DNA of 39,953 bases from Planctomycetes bacterium UBA2386 (GTDB taxonomy: Bacteria > Planctomycetota > UBA1135 > UBA2386): assembly GCA_002343845.1 (NCBI GenBank), contig DDSQ01000196.1:22359-62311 (forward strand), read 5' to 3'. Positions 16,938 to 25,395 of the stretch are shown here, in pieces (position 1 is the stretch's first letter; each line of letters begins with the position of its first letter). The translations under genes were made by a program, and so were the position numbers. Below the pieces are notes generated by a model. It worked only from the letters and a program-made list of their open reading frames with translations, made no database searches and was not told where the DNA came from.

Positions 16938-18410
16938 TCAGCGGTGCCCGGCCGCAAGCGCCCGGACCGCGGCAGCGAACAGCGCGACGCCGAAGCCGGT
17001 GCCGCGGTCGGCGCGGAACGCCGGGTAGGCGAGGTCGACGTGGCCCCAGCGGACCTTGGCGCCGTCGAGGTGCCAGTGCACGAACTCGGCTGCGCAGCTG
17101 ACCTGCGCGTTGCTGCGGTTCTTCACCGAGTTGCGCATGTCGGCCACCGGGCTCGTGAACTCGGAACGGTAGAACTCGGGCGCGAACGGCAGCGGCCAGC
17201 AGAGGTCGCCGGTGGCGCGTCCGGCCGTGAGCAGCGCCTGCTCGATGCCGTCGTCGTTGCTGATCACCGCGGCGTGCAGATCGCCGGTGGCGACGCCCTG
17301 GGCACCCGTCAACGTCGCCGCGTCGAGCACGATCGTGGCCCCGAGCTCGCGCGCCGCGTAGCTGCAGCCGTCGGCGAGCAGCAGGCGCCCTTCGGCGTCG
17401 GTGTTGTTGATCTCGACGGTCTTGCCCGAATGGAGCACGAGCACGTCGTCGGGCTTGTAGGCGGCGGGACCGATCGCGTTCTCGGCCATGCACAGCACCA
17501 ACGACAGACGGCACGGCAGGCGGTTCGCGGCCAGTGCGGCGAACGCGCCGAGCATCGCCGCCGCACCGCCCATGTCGGCCTTCATCGTCTCCATCGCGCC
17601 GCGCGCCTTCAGGTGCAGGCCGCCGGTGTCGTAGGTGATGCCCTTGCCGACCAGGGCGATGTGGAGACCGCGCGGTGGACCGGCCTGCGCGATCAACACC
17701 CGCGGTTCGCTGCGGGCGCAACGGCCGACCGCGTGCACGCCGCCGAGCTTTGCGCGCAGCAGCGCCTGGCCCCGGATCTCGCGCACGCGCACGCCGCGCA
17801 GCGTGCGCAGCATCGCCGTCGCCTTCGCGGCGAAGGCGGCAGGGTCGAGGTCGCTCGGCGGCAGGTCGACCAGTTCGGCGGCGTCGCGCGCGCGCAGCAC
17901 GATCGTGCGGTCCGCGGCCGCGAGTCGCACCGGGTCGCCGTTGCTGCGCACCAGCGCGATCTGCAGCCGGCCCGGCGTGCGCCGGCCGCTCTTGCCCGAC
18001 CACGTCGGCAGCGCGCGGCCGATCGCGTTCGCCGCGGCGAGCGCGTGCGCTTCGTCGTCGAGCACGACCAGCACGGCGGCGTTCTTCGTCGCGGCGATGC
18101 CGCTGCCGGCGACGAGGCGGCGGATGCCCTCGGCGCGCGACGGCGCGGCGTGGCGCGAGACGTCGTCGGGCAGCGCGCCGACGGTGAGGCGTTTGCCGGC
18201 GGGAGTGCGCGAGGTCGCAGCACCACCGAGCAGGCCGGGTGTCGCTTCGACGCCGAGTTGCAACGCGAGCGCCGTGACGTCGCGCGGCAACCAATGCGCC
18301 AGGGCCGTCGCCAGCCGGGTGCGGGGGCCGAACGCGCCCTTCCTGGCGATCACCAGCAGGTGGTCGGTCGAAGCGAGGGAAGTGGTACGGTCCGCGAACG
18401 AGAACTGCAT
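16938..18410 (-). CDS. pepA: M17 leucyl aminopeptidase
   Basis: 490 residues. The cytosolic two-metal M17 catalytic domain is complete: GKGITYDTGG (metal lysine about 256, aspartate about 261), METMKADMGG and the signature NTDAEGRLLLAD (about 336-347, with the metal Asp/Glu and the arginine). C-terminal blocks LTGAQGVATGD and WGHVDLAYPAF also fit. The N-terminal domain is shorter and diverged, as is usual. The enzyme removes N-terminal residues, often Leu, from peptides in hexameric form. It lies 9 bp after the M1 aminopeptidase gene, so both probably share an operon. A TAGCCT hexamer sits 6 nt before its ATG and may give a separate leaderless transcript. Confidence 0.93.
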   Translation of the reverse strand: MQFSFADRTTSLASTDHLLVIARKGAFGPRTRLATALAHWLPRDVTALALQLGVEATPGLLGGAATSRTPAGKRLTVGALPDDVSRHAAPSRAEGIRRLVAGSGIAATKNAAVLVVLDDEAHALAAANAIGRALPTWSGKSGRRTPGRLQIALVRSNGDPVRLAAADRTIVLRARDAAELVDLPPSDLDPAAFAAKATAMLRTLRGVRVREIRGQALLRAKLGGVHAVGRCARSEPRVLIAQAGPPRGLHIALVGKGITYDTGGLHLKARGAMETMKADMGGAAAMLGAFAALAANRLPCRLSLVLCMAENAIGPAAYKPDDVLVLHSGKTVEINNTDAEGRLLLADGCSYAARELGATIVLDAATLTGAQGVATGDLHAAVISNDDGIEQALLTAGRATGDLCWPLPFAPEFYRSEFTSPVADMRNSVKNRSNAQVSCAAEFVHWHLDGAKVRWGHVDLAYPAFRADRGTGFGVALFAAAVRALAAGHR

Positions 18411-18416
18411 CGGCGC

Positions 18417-18422
18417 AGGCTA
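18417..18422 (-). promoter_or_regulatory. Possible internal -10 element for the leucyl aminopeptidase gene
   Basis: TAGCCT on the minus strand, exactly 6 nt before the ATG at 18410. Its TAG is also the stop codon of the M1 gene. No clear -35 is seen, so this is a weak call based on its fit to the other start regions. Confidence 0.25.
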
Positions 18423-21011
18423 CCGAGGCGTGCCCGCGAACGCCGCCCGGATACGGACGGCGCGCGCCAGGCCGTCGCGCGACTGCAGCAGCTTCTGCCG
18501 CACGTCGGCGGCGAGTTCCTGCGTGCGCAGGAAGTCGTCGACGATCGCCAGCGCCTCTGGCGAGGAGTGCCCGTTCACGAACGCGTCGAGCCAGGCGGGC
18601 ATGAAGAAGATGCGGCGGTTCTGCTTCACCCAGTCGACACGTTCGAGCGCCTGCCGCAGGTATGGCAGCGTCAGCGCGTGTTGCCGCGGCCAGTGGAACC
18701 ACGACAGGCTGTCCTGGGTCCACTGTTCGGGCGGCGCGCCGAGTTCGAGGTAGCGACGCCAGTAGTCGGCCTTCGCTGCCGCCTCGGGCGTGGCGGCGCG
18801 GGCAAGGAACGCCTCCTTGCCGACGTCGTCGCCGGCGAAGCGCCGGTCGAGCACGGCGAACGCGTCGCCGGCTGCGCCGGCGGCCAGCAGTGCGGCAGCG
18901 GCGAGGAAGGCGTCCTGCCGCCCCGCCTCGAGTCCGACGGGCAGATCCTTGCCGTGCACGGCGGCGCGGCACAGCTCGAGCACGCGTGGATCGGTGCTGC
19001 CGCGGGCGAGGAAGCGGAACGTCGCGAGCTCGCGACCGCTGCCGGCCTCGCTGCGCAACTGGCCGAGCAACCGCTCGGTCGCGCGGGCGCGCAGCGGCGC
19101 GGCCCGTTCCTCGGGCAGCCAGCGCGCGAGGCAGTTGCCGAGCAGGTCCAGCAACCAACCGTGCGTATCGGCATCGCGTTCCGAAGCGAGCAGCGACAGC
19201 AGCAGGTCGGCGAAGCGCTCTGGGTCGAGTTCGGCCTCGCGCACGGACTCGTGCAGGGCCGTCGTCGCCATCGCCCGCACCTGCGGGTCGCCGAGGTGCT
19301 TGGTCCGTTCGAGCAGCCAGTCCCGGCTCTGCGGGTCCGGCACGAACTGGCCGTAGGCGACGTCGCGCGGGTTGGCCAGCACGGCGAGCGGTGCAGGTTT
19401 GCCGACGAGGTCGGGTAGCGGCGTGCGTTCGGCGTCGCTGCGCACCGCGACCGTGCGCGTCGTGCCGTCGGCTTCGAACACGAGCAGCTCGACGTCGAGC
19501 GGCCACGCGCCATCGCCGCCGATTGCGCGCTGGCCCAGCGTTGCCTCGCGGACGACGCCCGCGGCGTCGGCACGCCACTCGACGCGCACCTGCGGCATCG
19601 ATGGCGCCAGCAGCCAGCGTTCGGTCCAGCGGCCGAGGTCGGTGCGCGCGGCGTCCTGCAGGGCCGCGGCGAGATCGCGCCACTCGGCGCTGCCGAACGC
19701 ATGGCGCTCGAGGAAGCGCTGCAGCCCGGTGCGGAACACGTCGGCGCCGAGCCGTTCGTACAGCGAACGCAGCACCGCCGGAGCCTTGTTGTAGACGATC
19801 GCGCCGTAGGCCGACTTCGCGTCGGCGAGGTTCTGCAGCTCCTGGAACACCGGCGTCGTGCCCGGCGTGCCGTCGACCTCGTAGGCGCGCGGCTTGACGC
19901 GCTGGCCGAACCGCAGCCACGCGCGCTGCTCGGGCTCGAGCGCTTCGAGCGCCTGGTAGCCGACGAACGTCGCGAAGCCCTCCTTGAGCCACAGGTCGTC
20001 GAACCACTTCATCGTGACCAGGTTGCCGAACCACTGGTGCGCGAGTTCGTGGTAGATGAGCGTGCTGCGGCGGACCCGTTCGGCCGCGGTCGGCGCGTGG
20101 TCGAAGACCAGCGCTTGCTCGCGGTAGAAGATCGCGCCGGCATGCTCCATGCCGCCGTACGGGAAGCCCGGCAGCAATACGAAGTCGAGCTTGTCGAACG
20201 GGTAGGCCACGCCGAAGCGCTCCTGCAGCCACCGCAGGCCGTCGCGGTGCAGGCGCACGAGCGTGTCGAGGTCGGCGTGCCGCAGTTGCGAGTCGCGCAG
20301 CAGGATGCGCATCGGCTCGCGCGAGGTGATGCCGGCCGCTTCGGGCTGCGGCGCCTGCCGTTCGGCGAACGGGCCGCAGGCGAACGCGGCGAGGTAGGTC
20401 GGCAGCGGCTTCGTCGGCGCGAACGCCCAGAACGCGCCGGCGACGTCGCGAGGCGGCGCGGCATTGGCGATGCGTGCGGTGTTGGCGACCGCGGTCCACT
20501 CGCGCGGCAGGTCGAGTTCGAACCGGAACGTCGCGCGCAGGTCGGGCTGGTCGAAGCACGGATACAGACGGTGCGCGTCCGCCGGCACGACCAGCGTGTA
20601 CCAGTACTCGCGCCCGTCGGCGGGGTCGCGGTAGACGGTGAGCGGGGTGCCGGTCGCAGCGACCGGCGAGCGGAACGTTGCCGCGAACGTGTTGCGGTCG
20701 CCAGCCAGCGCCGCGGCCGGGATCACGACGTGGTTGTCGACGCGCCGGACGTCTGCGGCCCTGCCGTTCACGGTGACGTCGCCCAGCGCCGTGCCCGCGA
20801 AGTCGAGCACGAGCGCCGTCGCCGGCGGTTGCGGCGGCAGCGAGAACACGACGGTTGCCGTGCCGGTGACTTCCGGCGCGCCGGGCGTGATGCGGAACCG
20901 CAGGTGGTACTCGACGTCGCGCACCAGCGCCGCGCGTTCGCGGGCCAGGGCCCGGTCGATGCCGGGTGCAGGGTCCTGCGGGAGCGACACGGCCATCAGC
21001 AGCGCGAGCAT
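18420..21011 (-). CDS. pepN: M1 family (aminopeptidase N-like) zinc metallopeptidase
   Basis: About 863 residues from ATG 21011; an upstream in-frame ATG is less likely because this one starts a signal-like sequence (LALLMAVSLPQDP). It has the M1 layout: an N-terminal beta saddle, then the exopeptidase motif GGMEHAG (about 284-290; GxMEN-type with His for Asn), the zinc motif HELAHQWFG (His321, Glu322, His325) with second glutamate in WLKEGFATF (about Glu344), and a C-terminal ERAP1/HEAT-like helical domain. The likely catalytic tyrosine lies in AYGAIVYNKAPAVL. It cleaves N-terminal residues from peptides. The signal suggests periplasmic or envelope location, complementing the cytosolic M17 enzyme encoded 9 bp downstream. 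The ytxJ-like gene is 7 bp upstream. Confidence 0.92.
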   Translation of the reverse strand: MLALLMAVSLPQDPAPGIDRALARERAALVRDVEYHLRFRITPGAPEVTGTATVVFSLPPQPPATALVLDFAGTALGDVTVNGRAADVRRVDNHVVIPAAALAGDRNTFAATFRSPVAATGTPLTVYRDPADGREYWYTLVVPADAHRLYPCFDQPDLRATFRFELDLPREWTAVANTARIANAAPPRDVAGAFWAFAPTKPLPTYLAAFACGPFAERQAPQPEAAGITSREPMRILLRDSQLRHADLDTLVRLHRDGLRWLQERFGVAYPFDKLDFVLLPGFPYGGMEHAGAIFYREQALVFDHAPTAAERVRRSTLIYHELAHQWFGNLVTMKWFDDLWLKEGFATFVGYQALEALEPEQRAWLRFGQRVKPRAYEVDGTPGTTPVFQELQNLADAKSAYGAIVYNKAPAVLRSLYERLGADVFRTGLQRFLERHAFGSAEWRDLAAALQDAARTDLGRWTERWLLAPSMPQVRVEWRADAAGVVREATLGQRAIGGDGAWPLDVELLVFEADGTTRTVAVRSDAERTPLPDLVGKPAPLAVLANPRDVAYGQFVPDPQSRDWLLERTKHLGDPQVRAMATTALHESVREAELDPERFADLLLSLLASERDADTHGWLLDLLGNCLARWLPEERAAPLRARATERLLGQLRSEAGSGRELATFRFLARGSTDPRVLELCRAAVHGKDLPVGLEAGRQDAFLAAAALLAAGAAGDAFAVLDRRFAGDDVGKEAFLARAATPEAAAKADYWRRYLELGAPPEQWTQDSLSWFHWPRQHALTLPYLRQALERVDWVKQNRRIFFMPAWLDAFVNGHSSPEALAIVDDFLRTQELAADVRQKLLQSRDGLARAVRIRAAFAGTPR

Positions 21012-21018
21012 CGGTAGG

Positions 21019-21351
21019 TCAGCAGCGTGGAGCCCACGCCGCGTGCAAGGAGCCGAGCGTGATCGCCGCATGCGCGGCGTGCCACGTCGGCCGGCCACTC
21101 TCGAACAGGATCGCCTGCGGCGACTCGTGGCGCACGCCGCACCGTTCCGCGAGTCCGCGGGCGACGGCGCGGTCGGCGATCACGTCGACGAACAGCGTCG
21201 GTACGTCGGGCAACTCGCGACGGAACGCGTCGTACTGCTCGCGCGCCGCAGCGCTGACCGGACACGCCGGACTGTGCTTGAACAGCAGCACGCGCGGCTG
21301 CCGCAGCGCCTGGTCGAACGCGGCGAGGTCGTGCAGGACGGTCTCCGGCAT
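21019..21351 (-). CDS. ytxJ: YtxJ-type bacillithiol-linked monothiol redox protein
   Basis: 110 residues, thioredoxin-like fold. The hallmark FKHSPACPVS carries the single active cysteine (about Cys30), and the later VRHESPQAILF fits the YtxJ cis-Pro block H-x-SPQ. YtxJ proteins are thought to remove bacillithiol from S-bacillithiolated proteins. The ATG at 21351 was chosen because it begins the conserved domain and has a well-spaced promoter ending 6 nt upstream. First gene of a minus-strand operon with M1 and M17 aminopeptidases (gaps 7 and 9 bp). It implies that the organism makes bacillithiol or a similar thiol, which could link redox state to peptide turnover; that link is inference. Confidence 0.85.
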   Translation of the reverse strand: MPETVLHDLAAFDQALRQPRVLLFKHSPACPVSAAAREQYDAFRRELPDVPTLFVDVIADRAVARGLAERCGVRHESPQAILFESGRPTWHAAHAAITLGSLHAAWAPRC

Positions 21352-21357
21352 GGCGCG

Positions 21358-21386
21358 ACTACACGAAACGTCGCCCCGGTGCGCAA
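21358..21386 (-). promoter_or_regulatory. Sigma70-like promoter of the ytxJ-aminopeptidase operon
   Basis: Minus-strand -35 TTGCGC (21386-21381), 17-bp spacer, -10-like TGTAGT (21363-21358), then exactly 6 nt (CGCGCC) to the ATG. Same geometry and same 6-nt sequence as in front of rpiA. Confidence 0.45.
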
Positions 21387-21414
21387 GCCGTGATGCGGCA
21401 GGTCCGCCTCCCGG

Positions 21415-21420
21415 TAGCCT
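21415..21420 (+). promoter_or_regulatory. -10 element in front of the YCII lipoprotein gene
   Basis: TAGCCT, exactly 6 nt before the GTG start at 21427. No convincing -35 at 16-18 bp. A leaderless mRNA is predicted. Confidence 0.4.
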
Positions 21421-21426
21421 GCCGGC

Positions 21427-22113
21427 GTGCTTCGCCTCCTCGCCCTCGTTCTGTGCGCGTTCGTCGCTGGCTGCCGCGTCGCTCCGTTCCCGCCGGCCGC
21501 CTACACGTTCGTCCAGCTGAAGACCGGCACCAAGACCGATCTCACGCCCGACGAGCAGCGTGCCGTCTTCGGCGGCCACTTCGCGAACATGGAGCGGCTC
21601 GCGCGCGAAGGGAAGCTGCTGGTCGCCGGTCCCTACGGGCGGCAGCGCAGCGAGGACTCGCTGCGCGGCATCTTCGTGCTGGCCGCCGCGGACGTCGACG
21701 AGGCCCGCGTGTGGGCCGAGACCGATCCGGGGGTCGTCGCCGGGGTGTTCCGGCTCGAGCTGGCGTCATTGGCGACGCGCGCGGCCTTGCGCGAACAGCT
21801 CGCTGCGGATCTGGCGCGCGAGGACGCGGTCAAGGCGAGCGGCCGCACGCCGTCCCCCGGCGAAGGTGGGCGCGGCTACGTACTGCTGACGGTCGCGGAC
21901 GCGAACGCGGCCGCGGCGGCGTTGAAGGATCACGGATCCGTGCTGCTGCTCGGCTGCCTCGACGGCCAGCGCGGGCTGGCGCTGCTCGACGCGAAGGACC
22001 TCGCGGCCGCGGAGGAACTGCTGGCGCCGCTCGCGCCGCAGCTGGGCGCGTTCACGCTCGACGAGTGGTTCGGCAGCGGGTTGCTGGTCGATCTGCCGTT
22101 GCGCGGCTTGTAG
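21427..22113 (+). CDS. YCII-domain lipoprotein
   Basis: 228 residues from a GTG start. Lipoprotein signal LVLCAFVAGC with the lipid cysteine at about 16. Residues about 25-110 match the YCII-related fold: AYTFVQLKTGTKTDLTPDEQ, HFANMERLAREGKLLVAGPY, LRGIFVLAAADVDEARVWAE and DPGVVAGVFRLEL. The C-terminal half (about 140-215) may be a second, diverged copy. YCII domains resemble dimeric alpha/beta-barrel enzymes with a His-Asp pair, but most lack known function, and a secreted lipidated form is unusual. Divergent from ytxJ with only 75 bp between the starts. Confidence 0.8.
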   Translation: MLRLLALVLCAFVAGCRVAPFPPAAYTFVQLKTGTKTDLTPDEQRAVFGGHFANMERLAREGKLLVAGPYGRQRSEDSLRGIFVLAAADVDEARVWAETDPGVVAGVFRLELASLATRAALREQLAADLAREDAVKASGRTPSPGEGGRGYVLLTVADANAAAAALKDHGSVLLLGCLDGQRGLALLDAKDLAAAEELLAPLAPQLGAFTLDEWFGSGLLVDLPLRGL

Positions 22114-22154
22114 TGACGGCGCGGGCGATCGGCCGCGGTCGCACGTCGTGACGT

Positions 22155-23171
22155 TCAGTCGGCGGCGAACACGTCGTCGAGGCTCGCCGCGCGCACCACG
22201 CGCACGGCCCAGCGACGCAGGGTGTCGGCATCGGCTTCGGCGAGTCGCGCACGAATGGCGACTGGCATCGTCCCGAAGCGTGCGGCGAGCTGCTGCTCGA
22301 GAACCTCGCGCAGCGCGTGCTGCATCCCCTGCTGCCGCCCCTTCTCCAGTCCACGTTCCTCGCCCATCTCGAGCAGCCAGTCGAGCATCGAGCGGACTTC
22401 ACCCGGGTCTTCGTGGATCTTGGTCATGGCGGTGTGGAACGTCTCACGCGAACAGGATTGGCCGGCAGTGTACCAGGAGGCGAGCGCGACGAGCACCGAC
22501 CGGCCCCGTCGCTCGTGCAGCAGTTCGGCGAGCAGATGCCGCCAGCCGTGGATTGCGGTGGCGGCGCGATCGGGTGCGGCCCGCCGCAGCAGTTGCAGGA
22601 ACCGCAGCGTCAGGCCGGCGGCGGCCGAGAGCTGCAGCGCCTCCAACCGGTCTGGGCCGAGTCGCGCCAGATCGAGCAGAACGAACGGTAGCCGCAGTTG
22701 CCGCCGTCGCAGGGACCGGCGCAGGTCCGGTGCCGCGGCGGTCAGGTCGACGAGTTCGAGCACGTCGCGCGGCGCGCGCCACGGCCGCTCGCCGTGGTAG
22801 ACGACGAACGGCAGGACCGGCGGCAGCGTCGTCGCCTGCGGGTGCTCCGCCTGCCAGCGATCGTGCACGCGCACGACGTAGCGGGCGAGCTGCAGCGCCG
22901 TGAAGCGGTCGGACTGCGACTTGTGCTCGCAGAGCACGTAGAGCAACGCGTCGGCGCTGCCGATGCGCGCCGTGAACAGCAGGTCGCTGCGCCGCTCCGC
23001 GAGCTCGGCGTCGACGAACGTCACGTCCTGCCGCTGCAGGCTCGTGCGGTCGATCGCCGCTGCTACGGCCGGTGGCAGGCCGATGGCCAGCAGTTCGGCC
23101 ATGCGGTCGCCCTCGCCGAAGACGAAGCGGAACAGCTCGTCGTGCGAGCGGATCGGTTCCATGCACGGCAA
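22155..23171 (-). CDS. Rpn-family PD-(D/E)XK nuclease (YhgA-like putative transposase protein)
   Basis: 338 residues, or 335 if the second ATG at 23162 is used (MEPIRSHDELF, which better fits family N-termini). Rpn proteins are DNA endonucleases that promote RecA-independent recombination. Matching blocks: HDELFRFVFGEGDRMAELL at the N-terminus; the nuclease core with aspartate in RRSDLLF (about 62) and E-x-K in LCEHKSQSD (about 81-83), both intact; then ALQLARYVVRVHDRW. The C-terminus has GEERGLEKGRQQGMQHALRE, the Gly/Glu/Lys/Arg-rich tail usual in this family. It follows rpiA after a probable terminator, so it is probably transcribed separately. Whether it moves or has a recombination role here is unknown. 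Confidence 0.85.
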   Translation of the reverse strand: MPCMEPIRSHDELFRFVFGEGDRMAELLAIGLPPAVAAAIDRTSLQRQDVTFVDAELAERRSDLLFTARIGSADALLYVLCEHKSQSDRFTALQLARYVVRVHDRWQAEHPQATTLPPVLPFVVYHGERPWRAPRDVLELVDLTAAAPDLRRSLRRRQLRLPFVLLDLARLGPDRLEALQLSAAAGLTLRFLQLLRRAAPDRAATAIHGWRHLLAELLHERRGRSVLVALASWYTAGQSCSRETFHTAMTKIHEDPGEVRSMLDWLLEMGEERGLEKGRQQGMQHALREVLEQQLAARFGTMPVAIRARLAEADADTLRRWAVRVVRAASLDDVFAAD

Positions 23172-23209
23172 TGGGGCAGCACCGACGCGATCGGTGGCAC
23201 TTCACCGCG

Positions 23210-23231
23210 AAAAACCCTGCCGGCCGCCGGC
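23210..23231 (-). terminator. Rho-independent terminator of rpiA
   Basis: On the minus strand, a few bases after the rpiA stop, a GC stem GCCGG-CGG-CCGGC is followed by AGGG and a T5 tract. It is one of the few places in the window with a classical stem plus T-run. Confidence 0.55.
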
Positions 23232-23237
23232 CGCGAC

Positions 23238-23918
23238 TCAGGGAATCACGCGCACGCCGCCCTGCGCATTGCCGACGACGATGCGTCCGGCCATGCCGAC
23301 GAACAGGCCGTGGTCGACGACGCCCGGCACGGCGTCGAGCGTGCGCTGCAGCGCCGCGGGATCGGCGATGCCCGGGTAGCGGCAGTCGAGCACGAAGTTG
23401 CCGTTGTCGCTGACGAACGGCGCGCCGTTCTTCTCGCGGCGGTGCGGTGAGCAGCCGGTTGCGGCGACACGCGCTGCCGTGTGCTGCCAGCCGAACGGCA
23501 CGACTTCTACCGGCAGCAGGAACGCGCGACCGAGCTGCGGGACCATCTTCGACTCGTCGACGATCACGACGAGTTCGCGCGCGAGGATCGCGACGAGGCG
23601 TTCGCGCAGGTGCGCGCCGCCGCCGCCCTTGATCAGGTTCTTGTGCGGATCCACCTCGTCGGCGCCGTCGATGGCCAGATCCAGGCGCTGCACGTCCTCG
23701 ATCGGCAGGACCGGGATGCCGAGCTTGCCGGCGAGAGTGGTCGTCGCCTGGCTGGTCGCGACGCCGCGGACGCGCAGTCCCTGCGCCATGCGCGCAGCGA
23801 GTCGTTCGAGCACGAACGCGAACGTCGAGCCGGTGCCGAAGCCGATCGTGCTGCCGTCGGGAACGAGATCCGCGGCGGCGAACGCGGCGGCGCGCTTGCT
23901 GGCGTTCTGGTCGGTCAT
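23238..23918 (-). CDS. rpiA: Ribose-5-phosphate isomerase A
   Basis: 226 residues, normal RpiA length. It interconverts ribose 5-phosphate and ribulose 5-phosphate in the non-oxidative pentose phosphate pathway. Motifs: GFGTGST phosphate loop (26-32), DGADEVD (84-90) with the catalytic aspartates, and KGGGGAHLRERLVA (97-110) with the catalytic glutamate in LRE. The C-terminus includes SDNGNFVLDCR and GVVDHGLFVGMA. Divergent from a GPH-type sugar symporter gene (76 bp between starts), which may be meaningful because both could serve pentose use. Its promoter would give a leaderless mRNA. Confidence 0.96.
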   Translation of the reverse strand: MTDQNASKRAAAFAAADLVPDGSTIGFGTGSTFAFVLERLAARMAQGLRVRGVATSQATTTLAGKLGIPVLPIEDVQRLDLAIDGADEVDPHKNLIKGGGGAHLRERLVAILARELVVIVDESKMVPQLGRAFLLPVEVVPFGWQHTAARVAATGCSPHRREKNGAPFVSDNGNFVLDCRYPGIADPAALQRTLDAVPGVVDHGLFVGMAGRIVVGNAQGGVRVIP

Positions 23919-23924
23919 GGCGCG

Positions 23925-23952
23925 AACGTAGGAGCCGCCGGCGAAACCTCAA
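23925..23952 (-). promoter_or_regulatory. Sigma70-like promoter of rpiA (leaderless)
   Basis: -35 TTGAGG (23952-23947), 16-bp spacer, -10 TACGTT (23930-23925), then exactly 6 nt (CGCGCC) to the ATG. Confidence 0.55.
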
Positions 23953-23994
23953 GCGCGCGTTCGCAGCGCCCTCGCTACGCTCCGCGCCGCCCGT

Positions 23995-25356
23995 ATGCGT
24001 TCCCGCCCCGAACTGCCGCTGCCCGTCCAGGCCGGCTACGCGACCGCCGACATCGGGCTCAATGCCGTCGAGACGCTGCTGCGGCTCTACGTGCTCGTCT
24101 TCTACACCGACGTCGTCGGCCTCGACGCGATGCTCGCCAGCGTCGCCGCGGCGATCGCGATCGTGTGGGACGCCGTGACCGACCCGGTCATGGGCGTGAT
24201 CAGCGACCGCACGCGCCATCGCTTCGGCGGTCGCCGCGGCTGGCTGCCGCTCGGCGGCGCGCTGCTCGGGCTCGGCATGCTCGCCGTGTTCTGGCCGCCG
24301 TCGTTCGACGGCCAGGCGGCGAAGTTCGGCTGGCTGCTGCTCGCCTACTGTTTCCTCAACACCGGCATGACGGTGCTGAGCGTGCCGTACATGGCGATGG
24401 CCGGCGAGATGACGGAACATCCGCCGGTACGGCTGACGTTGTTCGGCTGGCGCTTCGTGTTCGCGAACGTCGGCGCGCTGCTGGCGGCGGTGTTGCCGCG
24501 TGTGTTCCTGGCCGAAGGCGCGACGACGGCGTCGTCGATGCCCGCCGTCAGCGCCGCCGCTGCCGCGCTGGCGGTGGGGACCGCGTTGGTGAGTTGGGCG
24601 GCGACCGCGCGCGTCCGCTTCCTGACCCCGCCGCTGCCGCGACAGCCGATGGCGAGCGCGTTCGCGGCGCCGTTCGCCTGCCCGTCGTTCCGGCCGCTGC
24701 TCGGCGCCTACGTGGTGGCGAACACCGGCATCGGCGTGAACGCCGCCGCGTTCTTCTACTACTACCAGCACGTGCTCGAGCTGCCGGAGACCGCGACGCT
24801 GAACGTGCTCGCCGTGTTCATGGTGGTGTTCACGGCGTCGATCGGTGGTTGGGTGTGGCTCGGCAAGCGCTTCGGCAAGCAACGGCCGCTGGTGGTGGGG
24901 GCGGCGGTTCTGGGTGTCGGCACCACCGCGCTCTACGTGGCGGCGCCGGCCGGGGCCTACACGATGGTGATGGCGTGCGGCGCCGTCGGCCTCGGCAGCT
25001 TCGTCGGCTGCATCGTGCTGATCGATGCGATGCTCACCGACGTCATCGACCACGACTGGCTGCGCACGCGGCAACTGCGCTCGGGCCTGTTCTTCGGCGT
25101 GTGGCGCTTCGCCGGCAAGCTGGCGCGCGCCCTGTCGGTGGTCGTCGTCGGCGTCGTGATCGACGCTGCGGGCTTCGTCGAGGGTGGCTCCGCGCAACCC
25201 GCGTCGGTCGACACGGCGCTGGTCGTCTTGTTCGGCCCGGGCGTGGGCGGCTTCTTCCTGCTCACGGCGTGGATCCTGGGACGCTACCGCTTCGACGATC
25301 GCGCCCAGACCCGCGTTCGTGCGCTGCTCGTGCGGCGGACGATGCGCGATGGTTGA
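23995..25356 (+). CDS. GPH-family (MelB-like) sugar:cation symporter, MFS superfamily
   Basis: 453 residues with about 12 hydrophobic segments. The family's N-terminal cation-site and loop signature is present at about 56-90: VWDAVTDPVMGVISDRTRH followed by RFGGRRGWLP. GPH transporters move glycosides, pentosides or hexuronides with sodium or protons across the inner membrane. Start ATG 23995 begins PELPLPVQAGYATADIGLN, the usual N-terminus. A TACGCT hexamer lies 13 nt upstream but without a clear -35. Divergent from rpiA, which fits but does not prove a pentose or pentoside substrate. Confidence 0.88.
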   Translation: MRSRPELPLPVQAGYATADIGLNAVETLLRLYVLVFYTDVVGLDAMLASVAAAIAIVWDAVTDPVMGVISDRTRHRFGGRRGWLPLGGALLGLGMLAVFWPPSFDGQAAKFGWLLLAYCFLNTGMTVLSVPYMAMAGEMTEHPPVRLTLFGWRFVFANVGALLAAVLPRVFLAEGATTASSMPAVSAAAAALAVGTALVSWAATARVRFLTPPLPRQPMASAFAAPFACPSFRPLLGAYVVANTGIGVNAAAFFYYYQHVLELPETATLNVLAVFMVVFTASIGGWVWLGKRFGKQRPLVVGAAVLGVGTTALYVAAPAGAYTMVMACGAVGLGSFVGCIVLIDAMLTDVIDHDWLRTRQLRSGLFFGVWRFAGKLARALSVVVVGVVIDAAGFVEGGSAQPASVDTALVVLFGPGVGGFFLLTAWILGRYRFDDRAQTRVRALLVRRTMRDG

Positions 25357-25367
25357 GCAACGTTCGC

Positions 25368-25395
25368 TTGCCGCCGCGCGGCGGCCGGGCAGCAT
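25368..25395 (+). promoter_or_regulatory. Candidate promoter of the small membrane protein gene
   Basis: TTGCCG (25368-25373), 16-bp spacer, CAGCAT (25390-25395), then exactly 6 nt to the ATG at 25402. The -10 is poor, but the spacing matches the other predicted leaderless starts. Confidence 0.3.

Noticed and set aside
16885..20559. Open frame of over 1,200 codons on the minus strand, out of frame with the M1 and M17 aminopeptidase genes
   Set aside because: It overlaps both peptidase genes, and its translation is a low-complexity Arg/Ala/Pro-rich sequence with no motifs. Long spurious frames are expected in DNA of this GC content.
22114..22154. Search for a terminator between the convergent YCII and Rpn genes
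   Set aside because: Only 4-5 bp stems with 2-nt loops were found; too weak to call.
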